A stretch of 52,576 nucleotides of DNA from Phycisphaerae bacterium (GTDB lineage Bacteria > Planctomycetota > Phycisphaerae > UBA1845 > Fen-1342). Below the pieces are notes generated by a model, which saw nothing but the letters and a program-made list of their open reading frames with translations, was not told the DNA's origin and did not search any database. Both the position numbers and the translations under genes were made by a program. The first letter of the stretch is position 1, and the number at the start of each line of letters is the position of its first letter. Below are positions 1 through 8,252 of this stretch, one piece after another. Location: positions 1-52,576 of the forward strand of contig JANQNU010000050.1 of the NCBI GenBank assembly GCA_028279405.1, in the 5' to 3' direction.

Positions 1-5
1 CGGTC

Positions 6-1628
6 TTGTTCAATTGTTTCGCTCAGTCAAAGTTTGTCCGCGGTGATCGACGGCGCGACACGCTCGTAGAGCTGACGCGCGTCATCAACAGTTCTTTCGA
101 ACTTTCGAAGGTGCTGCAACTGGCCCGCCAGGTGATCGGGACACTGGAAGGTCATTGCGTCAGTGAAATCGGACTGCTTAACGAAGGCGAGGAGTCGTTC
201 GTTGCTTATCGTCTGCACACGTCCACGGACGACGGGCGAGTGGTCGAACACCCACCCCAGACCGTTCCCATCGCGAACAGCGCCATGGCGCATGTCGTGG
301 CGGAGCGTAGCACCTATGTGTCGGACGATCTGGCCCGCCGGCAGCATTTTCCGGCTGATGCGGACGTGTTTCGATTAGGCGTTCGGCGGTATGTCGAGAC
401 GCCGTTGATTGCGCGCGGCCGGGTGCTGGGCGCCTTTTTCGTCGGTAGCCGTGACCCACACAGGCCATTACGAATGGACCTGTGGCTGTACGAGAACATG
501 GCGCTTCAGATGGCGCTCGCGTTCGACAACGCCATCAAGAATGACCAGCTACAAAAGTTGACGCGCCGACTCCAGGAAGAGAACGTCTATCTCCGCGAGG
601 AGATCACCAGCGAGCACGGCTTCAGCGAGATCGTCGGTAACTCGGCGATCCTGCACGGCGTCCTCGACACGGTCTCCCGGGTCGCTGAAACCGACTCGAC
701 GGTGTTGATCTACGGCGAGACCGGCGTCGGCAAGGAGTTGATCGCGCGAGCGATCCACTCTCGCAGCCCGCGCGCCGACAAGCCGATGGTCAAGGTGAAC
801 TGTGCAGCGATCCCCGAAGGCATGGTCGAAAGCGAGCTGTTCGGTCACGAACGGGGGGCGTTCACCTCGGCGGTCGAACGGCGGATCGGCCGCTTCGAAC
901 TGGCCAGCGAGGGAACACTGTTCCTCGATGAAGTCGGTGAACTCCCGCTCGCGATTCAGGCGAAGCTGTTGCGCGTGTTGCAGGACGGCGAATTCGAGCG
1001 CGTCGGCGGTACCAAGACGCTCCAGACCAACGCGCGAATCATCGCGGCCACCAATCGCGACCTGGCACTGAGCGTCGAGGCGGGCGGGTTTCGTCGTGAC
1101 CTGTACTATCGCTTGAACGTGTTTCCTTTGACCATCCCGCCGTTGTCGCAGCGTAGGGAGGACATTCCGTCGCTGGCGCAGCTATTCGTTGACCAACTCA
1201 ATCGGCGTATGGGCAAGAAGGTGCAATCGATCGATCGCGCGTCGCTGGAAGCACTCACGGTCCGCAACTGGCCGGGAAATGTGCGCGAGCTGAAGCACGT
1301 GATCGAACGCGCAATGATCCTTTCCGACGGGCCGGTGTTGGTCATCGAAGGTGCCGAGCTGGGGCCTGGGCCCGGTCCGGGCGTCTCACCCACGCCGGCG
1401 GCCGCTGCGCTGGACGCAGGTGGGCGCATAGCGGGGCCGTCGGAGGCCGCGGCCGGTGGAGTGGCCACCCTCGAGGAGATGGAGCGCCGGCATATCGTCG
1501 AGGCGCTTGAGGTTGCGAACGGGGTCATCGAAGGACCCGGCGGCGCCGCGAAGATGCTCGGCTTAAAACCCTCCACCTTGCGATTTCGTATGAAACGCCT
1601 CGGCGTACGACGCCCACAGCGCGGCTAG
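6..1628 (+). CDS. Sigma-54-dependent transcriptional activator, GAF-AAA+-Fis HTH (possibly 5'-partial)
   Basis: A bacterial enhancer-binding protein that remodels RNA polymerase carrying sigma-54. The N-terminal 20-185 residues look like a GAF sensor domain. The AAA+ domain has Walker A GETGVGKE near residue 238, the sigma-contact loop as GAFTSA near 284 (usual form GAFTGA), Walker B LFLDEVGELP, and the RRDLYYRLNVFPLTIPPL block. A C-terminal Fis-type helix-turn-helix spans about 505-537 (AAKMLGLKPSTLRFRMKRLG). There is no receiver domain, so a small ligand or a partner protein, not phosphorylation, is the likely input. The only start seen is TTG at 6; the frame is open to the window edge, so the true start may lie upstream. 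A GGCTCC/GGAGCC hairpin (1639-1655) follows the stop. A perfect sigma-54 promoter lies 160 bp downstream of the stop and is a plausible target. Confidence 0.93.
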   Translation: MFNCFAQSKFVRGDRRRDTLVELTRVINSSFELSKVLQLARQVIGTLEGHCVSEIGLLNEGEESFVAYRLHTSTDDGRVVEHPPQTVPIANSAMAHVVAERSTYVSDDLARRQHFPADADVFRLGVRRYVETPLIARGRVLGAFFVGSRDPHRPLRMDLWLYENMALQMALAFDNAIKNDQLQKLTRRLQEENVYLREEITSEHGFSEIVGNSAILHGVLDTVSRVAETDSTVLIYGETGVGKELIARAIHSRSPRADKPMVKVNCAAIPEGMVESELFGHERGAFTSAVERRIGRFELASEGTLFLDEVGELPLAIQAKLLRVLQDGEFERVGGTKTLQTNARIIAATNRDLALSVEAGGFRRDLYYRLNVFPLTIPPLSQRREDIPSLAQLFVDQLNRRMGKKVQSIDRASLEALTVRNWPGNVRELKHVIERAMILSDGPVLVIEGAELGPGPGPGVSPTPAAAALDAGGRIAGPSEAAAGGVATLEEMERRHIVEALEVANGVIEGPGGAAKMLGLKPSTLRFRMKRLGVRRPQRG

Positions 1629-1667
1629 CGGCCCCCATGGCTCCGTCCTGGAGCCGCCGCAATCGGC

Positions 1668-1727
1668 TGCGGGTCCGCAATCGACCACGGCGCCGCGCCA
1701 TCAACATTGCGGGCGTCCGTGATCGAC
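1668..1727 (+). promoter_or_regulatory. Candidate activator-binding sites (pair of related 18-20 bp motifs)
   Basis: Two similar segments lie at 1668-1685 and 1708-1727. Both follow the pattern TGCGGG, then TCCG, then ATCGAC; the second has a 2-bp insertion after the G-run. The first contains the dyad TGCGG-GT-CCGCA. Their centres are about 41 bp apart, close to four helical turns. They sit roughly 70-110 bp upstream of the -24/-12 promoter at 1788, the usual distance for enhancer sites of sigma-54 activators. Binding by the adjacent regulator is inference. Confidence 0.45.
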
Positions 1728-1787
1728 AACAGCACCAAAACCTGCTTTGCGCGTCGTGAGGGACGATTTGCGAAGAGAAGAGCGATC

Positions 1788-1803
1788 TGGCACGACCATT
1801 GCC
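1788..1803 (+). promoter_or_regulatory. Sigma-54 (-24/-12) promoter
   Basis: TGGCACG at 1788-1794, four bases, then TTGCC at 1799-1803. This matches the sigma-54 consensus TGGCACG-N4-TTGCW in every conserved base with exact spacing. With the C of the -12 GC at 1802, transcription would begin near 1814, one base before a 14-bp hairpin. It is the only exact match I found in the window by eye on either strand. Confidence 0.75.
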
Positions 1804-1813
1804 CTTGAAGATG

Positions 1814-1911
1814 GGCGTGAGACGGCACCGTGGCGGCACCAATGTGCCGTCTCGCGCTTTCTGAACCGCCGAACGGTGTTAATCGCTGGCACACCGTTCG
1901 GCTTTTTTTTT
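1814..1911 (+). ncRNA. Candidate sigma-54-dependent small RNA, about 98 nt
   Basis: The predicted transcript starts at the expected +1 of the promoter at 1788 and ends in a T-tract. Hairpin 1 pairs 1815-1828 with 1844-1857 (14 bp, one G-U); inside its loop GTG (1830-1832) can pair with CAC (1837-1839). A short single-stranded linker (1858-1867) follows. Hairpin 2 pairs 1868-1879 with 1891-1902, 12 bp perfect, followed by nine T. There is no convincing reading frame with a ribosome site inside it. An upstream leader of lpxB is unlikely because the terminator is strong and lpxB starts 90 bp beyond it. Target genes are unknown. Confidence 0.55.
1868..1911 (+). terminator. Rho-independent terminator
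   Basis: Perfect 12-bp inverted repeat GCCGAACGGTGT / ACACCGTTCGGC with an 11-nt loop, immediately followed by nine T (1903-1911). It is the clearest intrinsic terminator in the window. It separates the candidate small RNA from lpxB. Confidence 0.9.
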
Positions 1912-2000
1912 GTCACCACCCCGCTACCCTGTCTCACTACGCATCCAGAATCGCTAAATGGGTCCACGATGTCGAACGTCGTCCAGTTGGGGTCGTTCGC

Positions 2001-3140
2001 GTGAGCGCGCGAAAGACCGTCTTCATCTCAGTCGCGGAAGACTCCGCCGACATGCACGGCGCCGCGCTCGTGCGGTCGGCGGCGGAATCGCTCCCGGGCG
2101 TGACGTTTCGCGGCTTTGCGGGGCCACGCTTGCAGGCCGCGGGGGTTGCGCCCATCGGCGACCTCACCCGTGATGCCGTGATGTTGACGGGTGTGGCAAA
2201 GGCGCTCGGAAAGGGCTGGGCCGCATTGAGGACGGCTCAGACAGATTGGCGTACCAATCGGCCCGACGCGGTCATCGTGATGGATTCGAGTGCGTTGCAC
2301 CTGCCGATGGCTGCGGGCGCTCGAAAGCTGGGGCTGCGCGTCTTGTACTACATCGCACCGCAGACCTGGGCGTCGCGGGCTTACCGCAATCGTCGCTTGG
2401 CACGCGATGTCGAGCGCGTCGCGTGCATCCTGCCCTTCGAAGAGGCCTATTTCAGGTCACGTGACGTCGACGCGACCTTTGTCGGACATCCGCTGTTCGA
2501 GCATCTGGCCGCGGACCCCGTCGAGGCGAGCGGCGTGCAGCGGCTTCGATCGGCGGGGCGTCCGTTGGTTGCGATCTTGCCGGGCTCGCGTCGACAGGTG
2601 ATCGCGAGCATGCTTCCGCGGCAACTGGACGTTGTCAGCCAGATGGACACCGCGGTTGAGTTCGCGATCTCGGCTGCGTCCGAGCGCCAAGCGTCACAGA
2701 TCCGGGCAATCCTCGAGCGTCGACGGCAGTCGGCGACGGTGCTCGTCGACCGGAACGCGACGCTTCTGACGGCCGCCGACCTGGTGCTGGTCGCCTCCGG
2801 TACAGCGACGTTGCAGGTGGCGGCGTATCGCAAGCCGATGGTGGTGATGTATGACGCCGGCCGGCTGCTGCGCGCGCTCTATCCGCTGCTTGGGCGCTTC
2901 GTGTTGACTACGACCCATCTCTCGTTGGTCAACATTCTCGCCGATGCGCCGGTCGTTCCCGAGTTCATGCCGTTCATTCGGAGTACAAGGCCGATCGCGA
3001 CCGTTGCGGACGAACTGTTGACCGATGTGGCGCGGCGTGAAGCGATGATGCGCGACCTCGACCGGCTGGTGACGCCGTTGGAGCAAGGCGGTGCGTCTCG
3101 GCGCGTTTGCGAGATGCTGGGAGAGATGCTGGAGGGATGA
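2001..3140 (+). CDS. lpxB: Lipid-A-disaccharide synthase family glycosyltransferase (LpxB)
   Basis: GT19 enzyme that joins UDP-2,3-diacylglucosamine to lipid X in lipid A synthesis, at the inner face of the cytoplasmic membrane. Family blocks are in order: GFAGPRLQAAG, PDAVIVMD (the Asp aligns with catalytic Asp98 of E. coli), YYIAPQTWASRAYR, ILPFEEAYF, FVGHPLFEHL, LPGSRRQVIASMLP, ASGTATLQVAAYRKPMVVMY and THLSLVNILAD. The N-terminal loop usually written GEASGD reads AEDSADMHGA, and the DFN after Asp98 is not kept, so the donor pocket may differ. The start chosen is GTG 2001, which gives 379 aa, normal for the family. The frame is open further upstream, but that would run back through the terminator. 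It stands alone, not with lpxA/lpxD. Confidence 0.85.
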   Translation: MSARKTVFISVAEDSADMHGAALVRSAAESLPGVTFRGFAGPRLQAAGVAPIGDLTRDAVMLTGVAKALGKGWAALRTAQTDWRTNRPDAVIVMDSSALHLPMAAGARKLGLRVLYYIAPQTWASRAYRNRRLARDVERVACILPFEEAYFRSRDVDATFVGHPLFEHLAADPVEASGVQRLRSAGRPLVAILPGSRRQVIASMLPRQLDVVSQMDTAVEFAISAASERQASQIRAILERRRQSATVLVDRNATLLTAADLVLVASGTATLQVAAYRKPMVVMYDAGRLLRALYPLLGRFVLTTTHLSLVNILADAPVVPEFMPFIRSTRPIATVADELLTDVARREAMMRDLDRLVTPLEQGGASRRVCEMLGEMLEG

Positions 3141-3167
3141 CCTGCGCCGGCACCGAGCCAGCGCAGG
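3141..3167. terminator. Hairpin between convergent genes, possible bidirectional terminator
   Basis: CCTGCGC (3141-3147) pairs with GCGCAGG (3161-3167), with an inner GGC/GCC stem and a 5-nt loop. It sits directly after the lpxB stop and 22 bp from the stop of the converging dockerin-repeat gene. There is no T-tract on either strand, so termination is only a guess from position. Confidence 0.35.
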
Positions 3168-3188
3168 CCTGTCGATCGCACGTTGCGA

Positions 3189-4562
3189 TTAGCTACAGAG
3201 GCTGTCCTGTGCCGTGCCGCGGCCGAAGTTGCCGAGCACGAGGCTGAGGTCGGCCGAATCGACCGAACCGTCGCCGTTGAGGTCTCCCTGGGCGCGGGTG
3301 GCGGACGTCGAGCCAAAATTCCCGAGAACGACGCTCAGGTCGGCACTGTCGACCTGGTAGTTGCCGTTCACGTCACCATGCAGGAGCCCCACTTCCTTGT
3401 TGAGCAGGTCGGCTAGCGCCGCGACATCGTCGTTGTCGAGGCCGCCGTTGATGTCGATGTCTCCGTTCACGATGTAGCCGGCGTCAGTGTCTTTCAACGT
3501 TCCGCCGAGCAGGGCGGCACGCAGCGCGACAATATCGCAAACCGACAGAACGCCGTCCTGGTCGACATCACCTGTCAGGCAGGCGTCGGTTGCGTTCAGG
3601 ACCGCTTGCAGGATGACAAGGTCCTCGGTGTCGAGGTCGTTGTCGCCATCGAAGTCGAGGATGATCGAGAGATCGGGGCCCACAGGATTGGACGGGTTGG
3701 CGCTGACCGCCTGACGGAGCGCGAGCAAGTCCGCACAATCCGTGTCCCCGTCGGCGTTCGCATCGAACGTCGTCTCGTCAAACCGGACCGTTACGAGCGC
3801 CGTTCGGACGTTGACGCTACCGGCCCCCGGGGCGATCGCGGTTTGGATCGTTGTGGATGCGCCCTGGCCGTTCGGCTGGATCTCGGACGGATCGAATCCG
3901 ATGAATTGCTGGTTTCCCGATACCGGGTCGATCATCGTGCCGTAAACGTACGTCTCCGATCCGAGCACGTACACCATTATCTGTCGCGGCTGATTGCCCG
4001 AGAAACTGCTGCTACCAGGGCCACCACTACCGATATCGGCGCAGAGCGCGGCGAAGACCGGGCATTCCAAATCCGAGTCGACGTCGACCGAGGCCAGTGA
4101 GAACATGATTACCGGTTCATGGATTTCGTACTCGGCGACGTAACCACCGCCGGCACCGCTGAGCACCCGCCATCCACAACCGCAGAACCCGAAGGCGGAC
4201 GACGAGCTGGCCCGGTTCGGGTTGAGCTCCGAGGGCAGGTTTCTCGTGTTGGCGCCGGCTTGGGAAAACACGGCACACGCAGAAGCGGATATGTTCAGGC
4301 TTGCCGGGGCGACGGCTGTGTTGCTGTCCGCATCGGACCACAAGGCAGGTGGATTATTGCAGGGCAACTGGACGCTTCCGGCCCATACGCTCATGGTCGC
4401 GAAGACCGGGTCGACGGCACTGCTCGGCGCCGGATTCCCGTTCGGGTCGGTGAAGTAGGCGCGCGCCGCCAACTGTGTTGTTCGCCAGACATCGCCACGC
4501 GCGAGCCCGCCGGTGAGCCCGACCGCGACGACGGAAGCGGTAACAAGACCTCTCATGTTCAT
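3189..4562 (-). CDS. Secreted protein with dockerin-like calcium-binding repeats
   Basis: 457 residues starting MNMRG, with an N-terminal signal peptide (about 1-23, ending GGLARG). AGGAGGT at 4567-4573 sets the start four bases before ATG 4562; an upstream extension of the same frame runs through intergenic repeats and is not coding. The first half is an unrecognised extracellular domain, with a run of serines and paired cysteines (FGFCGCGW). From about residue 255 six EF-hand-like dockerin units follow in pairs, each D-x-N/D-x-D-G...D-x-x-D-L, such as GDVNGNYQVDSADLSVVLGN and GDLNGDGSVDSADLSLVLGN. Such repeats are common at the C-termini of planctomycete exported proteins. No catalytic domain is recognised. 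Confidence 0.85.
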   Translation of the reverse strand: MNMRGLVTASVVAVGLTGGLARGDVWRTTQLAARAYFTDPNGNPAPSSAVDPVFATMSVWAGSVQLPCNNPPALWSDADSNTAVAPASLNISASACAVFSQAGANTRNLPSELNPNRASSSSAFGFCGCGWRVLSGAGGGYVAEYEIHEPVIMFSLASVDVDSDLECPVFAALCADIGSGGPGSSSFSGNQPRQIMVYVLGSETYVYGTMIDPVSGNQQFIGFDPSEIQPNGQGASTTIQTAIAPGAGSVNVRTALVTVRFDETTFDANADGDTDCADLLALRQAVSANPSNPVGPDLSIILDFDGDNDLDTEDLVILQAVLNATDACLTGDVDQDGVLSVCDIVALRAALLGGTLKDTDAGYIVNGDIDINGGLDNDDVAALADLLNKEVGLLHGDVNGNYQVDSADLSVVLGNFGSTSATRAQGDLNGDGSVDSADLSLVLGNFGRGTAQDSLCS

Positions 4563-4800
4563 TGATACCTCCTGAAACAAGTAGAAAACGAATGCGGACC
4601 GTCCCTGGTCACCCCCACGGACGCATCGCATACCTTGCGGTATCCGGGCTCGCGATCGCCGGGAATGTTGCAGGAATCGATCCAGACCCAGGGCGGCAAA
4701 ACGATAGTGATCCGCCCCACCCAAAGCAGATCTTAGGCTCGTGACTGCGCGAATCCCGTCGGTGCAAGAAAAACCGACGTGTGGAGGGCTGGCGACACTC

Positions 4801-4977
4801 GTTTCGTACGAAACGAGCCCGGAGCGCGAGCGCCAGCGAGCGGTCCAATGGCGGGCGAGACGCCCGCCCCACCCACTATTTCTAGGGATCGCACTTGCCA
4901 GGGCAAGCGGCGTAGACGCTTGCCTCGCAAAGGGAGCTTGCTCCCCGCTCGCTGGTGCTCGCGACTCGCATCGGCGT
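4801..4977. repeat. Composite intergenic hairpin-repeat block
   Basis: The block contains the perfect palindrome TTTCGTACGAAA (4802-4813), the GAGCCCGGAGCGCGAGCG unit (4814-4831), the hairpin GGCGGGCG-AGA-CGCCCGCC (4850-4868), and GGGAGC-TT-GCTCCC followed by CGCTCGCTGG (about 4932-4957). The same units recur at 12.5-12.9, 30.7-30.9 and 48.7-48.8 kb. The whole 4574-4980 gap holds no convincing gene; a 7-bp CGTCGGT/ACCGACG stem (4757-4779) is also present. Confidence 0.75.
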
Positions 4978-4986
4978 TTCTTTGGG

Positions 4987-5445
4987 CTAGTAGAAAAACA
5001 CGATGAAGCACCCGCAGCCAAGGACCGCGATCACGGTCTGAACGAAGAGGAAACCGAGCGTCAGCAGCGTGATGAAGAGCGGGCTCCGTGCTCGCTTTTC
5101 GGAAGGGAGTCTGAGAAGCCGCATGTAGTCGAGTGAGTTTGCGACGAAGAAACTGAAAAGCGCGCCGACGACAATCGCAACTGGCCACGCGGCGACGAGG
5201 AAAGGCATTGCGAAGAGCGGCGGGCCGAGCAACAACGCAGTGCCACCAACCAACGAGATTCGCCGGACGCGCCACCGCTGCGTGAGTTCATCGGTGGTGA
5301 ACGCGCCGCCGCACTCCGGGCAGCGAACGGGCTCCCGGTCAATTGGCGGCATGAGGTCGTAGTAGCAGTGTGGGCAAACGTCCGTGGGGATCGGATCGCG
5401 ATCCAACTGATAGTGATCGCGATCCTCAGTCACCGTCCTGCGCAC
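4987..5445 (-). CDS. Small zinc-ribbon membrane protein
   Basis: Up to 152 residues. An N-terminal zinc ribbon has two knuckles, CPHC (about 24-27) and CPEC (about 42-45). Three hydrophobic, likely membrane-spanning, segments follow; the last ends the protein (VIAVLGCGCFIVFFY). GTG at 5445 or GTG at 5433 are the only early starts. The protein belongs to a loose class of planctomycete zinc-ribbon/multi-TM proteins, and a larger member is at 29020-29841. No enzymatic function can be assigned. It lies downstream of the 268-residue membrane protein on the same strand with a 29-bp gap, so co-transcription is likely. Confidence 0.7.
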   Translation of the reverse strand: MRRTVTEDRDHYQLDRDPIPTDVCPHCYYDLMPPIDREPVRCPECGGAFTTDELTQRWRVRRISLVGGTALLLGPPLFAMPFLVAAWPVAIVVGALFSFFVANSLDYMRLLRLPSEKRARSPLFITLLTLGFLFVQTVIAVLGCGCFIVFFY

Positions 5446-5474
5446 CCCCGGCAGCGGCGGCTCGTTTCATTCCG

Positions 5475-6281
5475 TCAGGCGGTTGCGGCCTCGCCTTGGG
5501 GTTCGACGCTGATCCGGGCCTTTGGTTTGCGGATGTCCGCGAAGTTCAGTAGCACTGACCCGACCCAGAGGACGCCGACGCCCATCCATGCCGCGGCGTT
5601 GTTACTCATCAGCCACTCGAGCGCCGATGGGAACAGTCGATCGAGCAGCATGCTGAGGCCGATACCGGCCAGCAGGACGCCGGTCGTGGCGGCCCAGAGC
5701 GCGCGCGACAGGCGCGGCAGGAACGCGGCGAAGATCGCGCCGGCCAGGCCCAGCACGCTAATGATCGAAAAGACGCTTACTTGGAAGTTCGGTACTTCGC
5801 TCGTCAGGAAGCTCCAGCGCTCGCTCACGACCTGCCACGGGCCGCCGGTCGTGCCGACAACCGTGCCTTCGGCCGGCAGGGTCACTTCGCCTTCGGGCAA
5901 CTGGAAGCGGCTCAGCGGTTCGTGCAGCACGCGGGACTCATAAACGCCAAGTCCAGCCAGCACGAAGAACGCCGAGACCACGATGGACAACCACATCCGA
6001 AACAGCAGAAAGCCGCTGATCATTGCCGCCGCTGCTACGATCCCGACTGTCGGGAGCACCGGCGTGCCGAATTGGGCCGCCGCGGCGCGACCGGCGATCG
6101 CGCCGCCGACTAACAGCAGGAACGCCAGCAGCGTGGGGGCGAACCGCGCACCCTTGACCATCAGCAGGAATCCGAGCGCACCGATAGACAGCATCCCGAC
6201 ATACGGCACCCACGCCACGTCAGATGGCAGGGATTGCATGATGGTGTCGTTGATCCGACCGAAAAGCTCGCTCGTGTTCAT
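5475..6281 (-). CDS. Multi-pass membrane protein, TMEM198/DUF4203-like pattern
   Basis: 268 residues starting MNTSELFGR. Hydrophobic segments cover about 26-45, 49-70, 76-115 and, after a soluble loop of about 60 residues (RVLHEPL...NFQVS), 170-195, 200-222 and 232-252. The repeated pattern of a small-residue-rich helix, an F/R turn and another helix resembles the protein at 50039-50665, and loosely DUF4203-type membrane proteins; that family link is inference. It follows ftsQ by 81 bp on the same strand, where ftsA/ftsZ would stand in many bacteria. Function unknown. Confidence 0.7.
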   Translation of the reverse strand: MNTSELFGRINDTIMQSLPSDVAWVPYVGMLSIGALGFLLMVKGARFAPTLLAFLLLVGGAIAGRAAAAQFGTPVLPTVGIVAAAAMISGFLLFRMWLSIVVSAFFVLAGLGVYESRVLHEPLSRFQLPEGEVTLPAEGTVVGTTGGPWQVVSERWSFLTSEVPNFQVSVFSIISVLGLAGAIFAAFLPRLSRALWAATTGVLLAGIGLSMLLDRLFPSALEWLMSNNAAAWMGVGVLWVGSVLLNFADIRKPKARISVEPQGEAATA

Positions 6282-6362
6282 CCTCTATGCCTCCGCCCGT
6301 CGAACACACATCCGTTTACGGCCCGTCCGCCCACGGTACATCTCGCACGATGCACGGGGGCG

Positions 6363-7283
6363 CTAGTCGGCCTGCGGTTCCAGGTGAATCCGATTGTCCG
6401 CGTCCCGAACGTCCAGGGGGCCGTTGTTCGGGAGACTGCGCAACTCCGCGTGCAGCACCCACAGCTTGGCCAGCTTGGCGTCGGCACGCGCTTCCATATC
6501 ATACTCTTCGCCCGGCGCCCGGCCCCATTCAATATAACTTCCCGGGTGAATTGTAATGATCCGTAACGGAGCGGCCAAAGGCGACCGCCGACCGCCAACG
6601 TTACTCACGTCAACTGCACGGAACTCGCTCCGCAGCAGCGCCGGCGTCTTCTCGTGCAGATATTTCACCAGTTTCAAGCCTGCCTGAACGTCCTCGCCTT
6701 CCCAGCGTGTGCCGGGCGTCGTCGGCGGGGATGCCTGCACCCCGCGCAGGAACACGCCGTGATCGGGTCGGCGGTAATCCAGCGAGATGAATCGGGGCAG
6801 GAGGACTCCCTCGTCGTCCACCAGATAACCCGTATGGCCGAATTCGATCATCGTCAGCGGTCGACGGAACGTAGCCCGCACGCGGATCACACCGTCCGAC
6901 CGTTTGCGCACTTCGTTCACCGCCGCGATCCACGGCGACGTCTGCAGCGCCTCGGCAATGCCGACACCAAGGTCCGGATCCCGCAGCGGCACATGCTGTA
7001 GCGAACCCAGCGTCGTTTCCACGTCCCGCTGGTCGAAATCCGGGATGTCCGCGAGCCAAGCGGGCGGATCGACCCACTCAATCGCCCATCGTCCGTCCGC
7101 ATGGTTGAGCGCGTGGGCGCCGTCTTCGATCACCTGTAGCCCGTAGGCACCAGCCCCCAGTGTCAGCCCCCACAGCGCCAAGAGGCCAATCGGCTTCCAC
7201 GGGAGTGTTCGAATCGAGCGGGCAGCGGATGCGCCCGACTTGCGCGCTGAGGGTCGGCGTGCCTTGGGTTTCGCCCGACTCAT
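6363..7283 (-). CDS. ftsQ: Cell division protein FtsQ-like (POTRA domain)
   Basis: 306 residues. A basic cytoplasmic tail (1-30) is followed by one membrane helix (about 31-52) and then a periplasmic part. This has a POTRA-like region (DFDQRDVETTLGSLQHVPLR, then SPWIAAVNEVRKRSDGVIRV) and the FtsQ beta-domain block RATFRRPLTMIEFGHTGYLVDDEGVLLP. FtsQ/DivIB links division-site septal synthesis to the divisome. The ATG overlaps the TGA of ddl (ATGA at 7280-7283), so the two are translationally coupled. Sequence is divergent, but gene order murC-murB-ddl-ftsQ supports the call. Confidence 0.83.
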   Translation of the reverse strand: MSRAKPKARRPSARKSGASAARSIRTLPWKPIGLLALWGLTLGAGAYGLQVIEDGAHALNHADGRWAIEWVDPPAWLADIPDFDQRDVETTLGSLQHVPLRDPDLGVGIAEALQTSPWIAAVNEVRKRSDGVIRVRATFRRPLTMIEFGHTGYLVDDEGVLLPRFISLDYRRPDHGVFLRGVQASPPTTPGTRWEGEDVQAGLKLVKYLHEKTPALLRSEFRAVDVSNVGGRRSPLAAPLRIITIHPGSYIEWGRAPGEEYDMEARADAKLAKLWVLHAELRSLPNNGPLDVRDADNRIHLEPQAD

Positions 7284-8230
7284 CGCGACTCCTCCAGCCC
7301 CAACCAGGCCAGTCGTTCGACCAACTCATCGAACGAGACCCCGGTGCGATCGGCGGCCTTGGGCAGTACGGAATGGGTCGTGAAACCGGGCAACGTATTC
7401 GCCTCGAGGAAGAACAGTCGATTGTCGCGACCGAGCATCCAGTCCAGTCGGGACAGGTGCAGACAACCCATCGCGCCGAACAACTGCTCGCTCCAAAGGC
7501 GGGCCTGTTGCAGCACCTCGTCGGGAATGTCGGCATCAAACAGGTATTCCGTCGTGTCATCCCGATATTTGGCATCATAGTCATAGAAGCCGCGTCGGGT
7601 CCGAATACAAATCGGGGGCAGCGATCTCCCACCGACGACCCCAACTGTCAACTCGTCGCCAACGACGAACTGCTCGACCAATGTCCGACCGAACTGCGCG
7701 ACTGCTTCTCTGACCGCCGGCAACAGCTCCGACGTTTCCTGCACGACCGCGGCGCCGACACTGCTGCCCTGATCGATCGGCTTGACGATCACGGGCAAAT
7801 CCAGCGATGTCGAATCTTGTCGTTTCAGCTGGGCAGTGTCCCAGACCTCCCAGGGCGCGGTGGGGATTCCGAGGCGCTTGGCCAGTTGCTTGGACGCGAC
7901 CTTGTCCATCGCGAGGCGTGACGCATCCGACCCGCAGCCGACAAACGGCAGGTGGCGTCTTTCGAGGATCCGCTGGAGCGTACCGTCCTCGCCGAAGGTT
8001 CCGTGAAGCGCGGGAAAGACCACGTCGACGGGTTCATCGAGCGCCGCGAGATCGTTCGGCTGGATATCCCGGACGTGCACGTCGTGGCCGCGCCGACGGA
8101 GGGCATCCGCGATCGCTGCGCCGGATTCGAGGCTGATCTCGCGTTCGAGACTGGGGCCGCCGGCTAGGACGGTGATGCGAAGCTTACGATCGACAGTGGT
8201 CACGGCGGCTGTTTCGGGGCTGGTCGTCAT
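7280..8230 (-). CDS. ddl: D-alanine--D-alanine ligase
   Basis: ATP-grasp enzyme making the D-Ala-D-Ala dipeptide for peptidoglycan. Motifs in order: AGGPSLEREISLESG, FPALHGTFGEDGTLQ, the PFVGCGSDASRLAMDK block, VKPIDQGSSVGAAVV, a DYDAKY segment, SRLDWML and LEANTLPGFTTHSVLP. The start chosen is ATG 8230 (316 aa, normal length), with AGGGAA upstream and 22 bp after the murB stop. A longer in-frame start at 8305 would overlap murB and adds a basic tail with no homology I recognise. Confidence 0.95.
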   Translation of the reverse strand: MTTSPETAAVTTVDRKLRITVLAGGPSLEREISLESGAAIADALRRRGHDVHVRDIQPNDLAALDEPVDVVFPALHGTFGEDGTLQRILERRHLPFVGCGSDASRLAMDKVASKQLAKRLGIPTAPWEVWDTAQLKRQDSTSLDLPVIVKPIDQGSSVGAAVVQETSELLPAVREAVAQFGRTLVEQFVVGDELTVGVVGGRSLPPICIRTRRGFYDYDAKYRDDTTEYLFDADIPDEVLQQARLWSEQLFGAMGCLHLSRLDWMLGRDNRLFFLEANTLPGFTTHSVLPKAADRTGVSFDELVERLAWLGLEESR

Positions 8231-8252
8231 GTGAGCGCTTCCCTGCAGCGGG

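Noticed and set aside
4563-5021. Upstream extension of the dockerin-repeat gene
   Set aside because: Passes through intergenic repeats; AGGAGGT sets the start at 4562.
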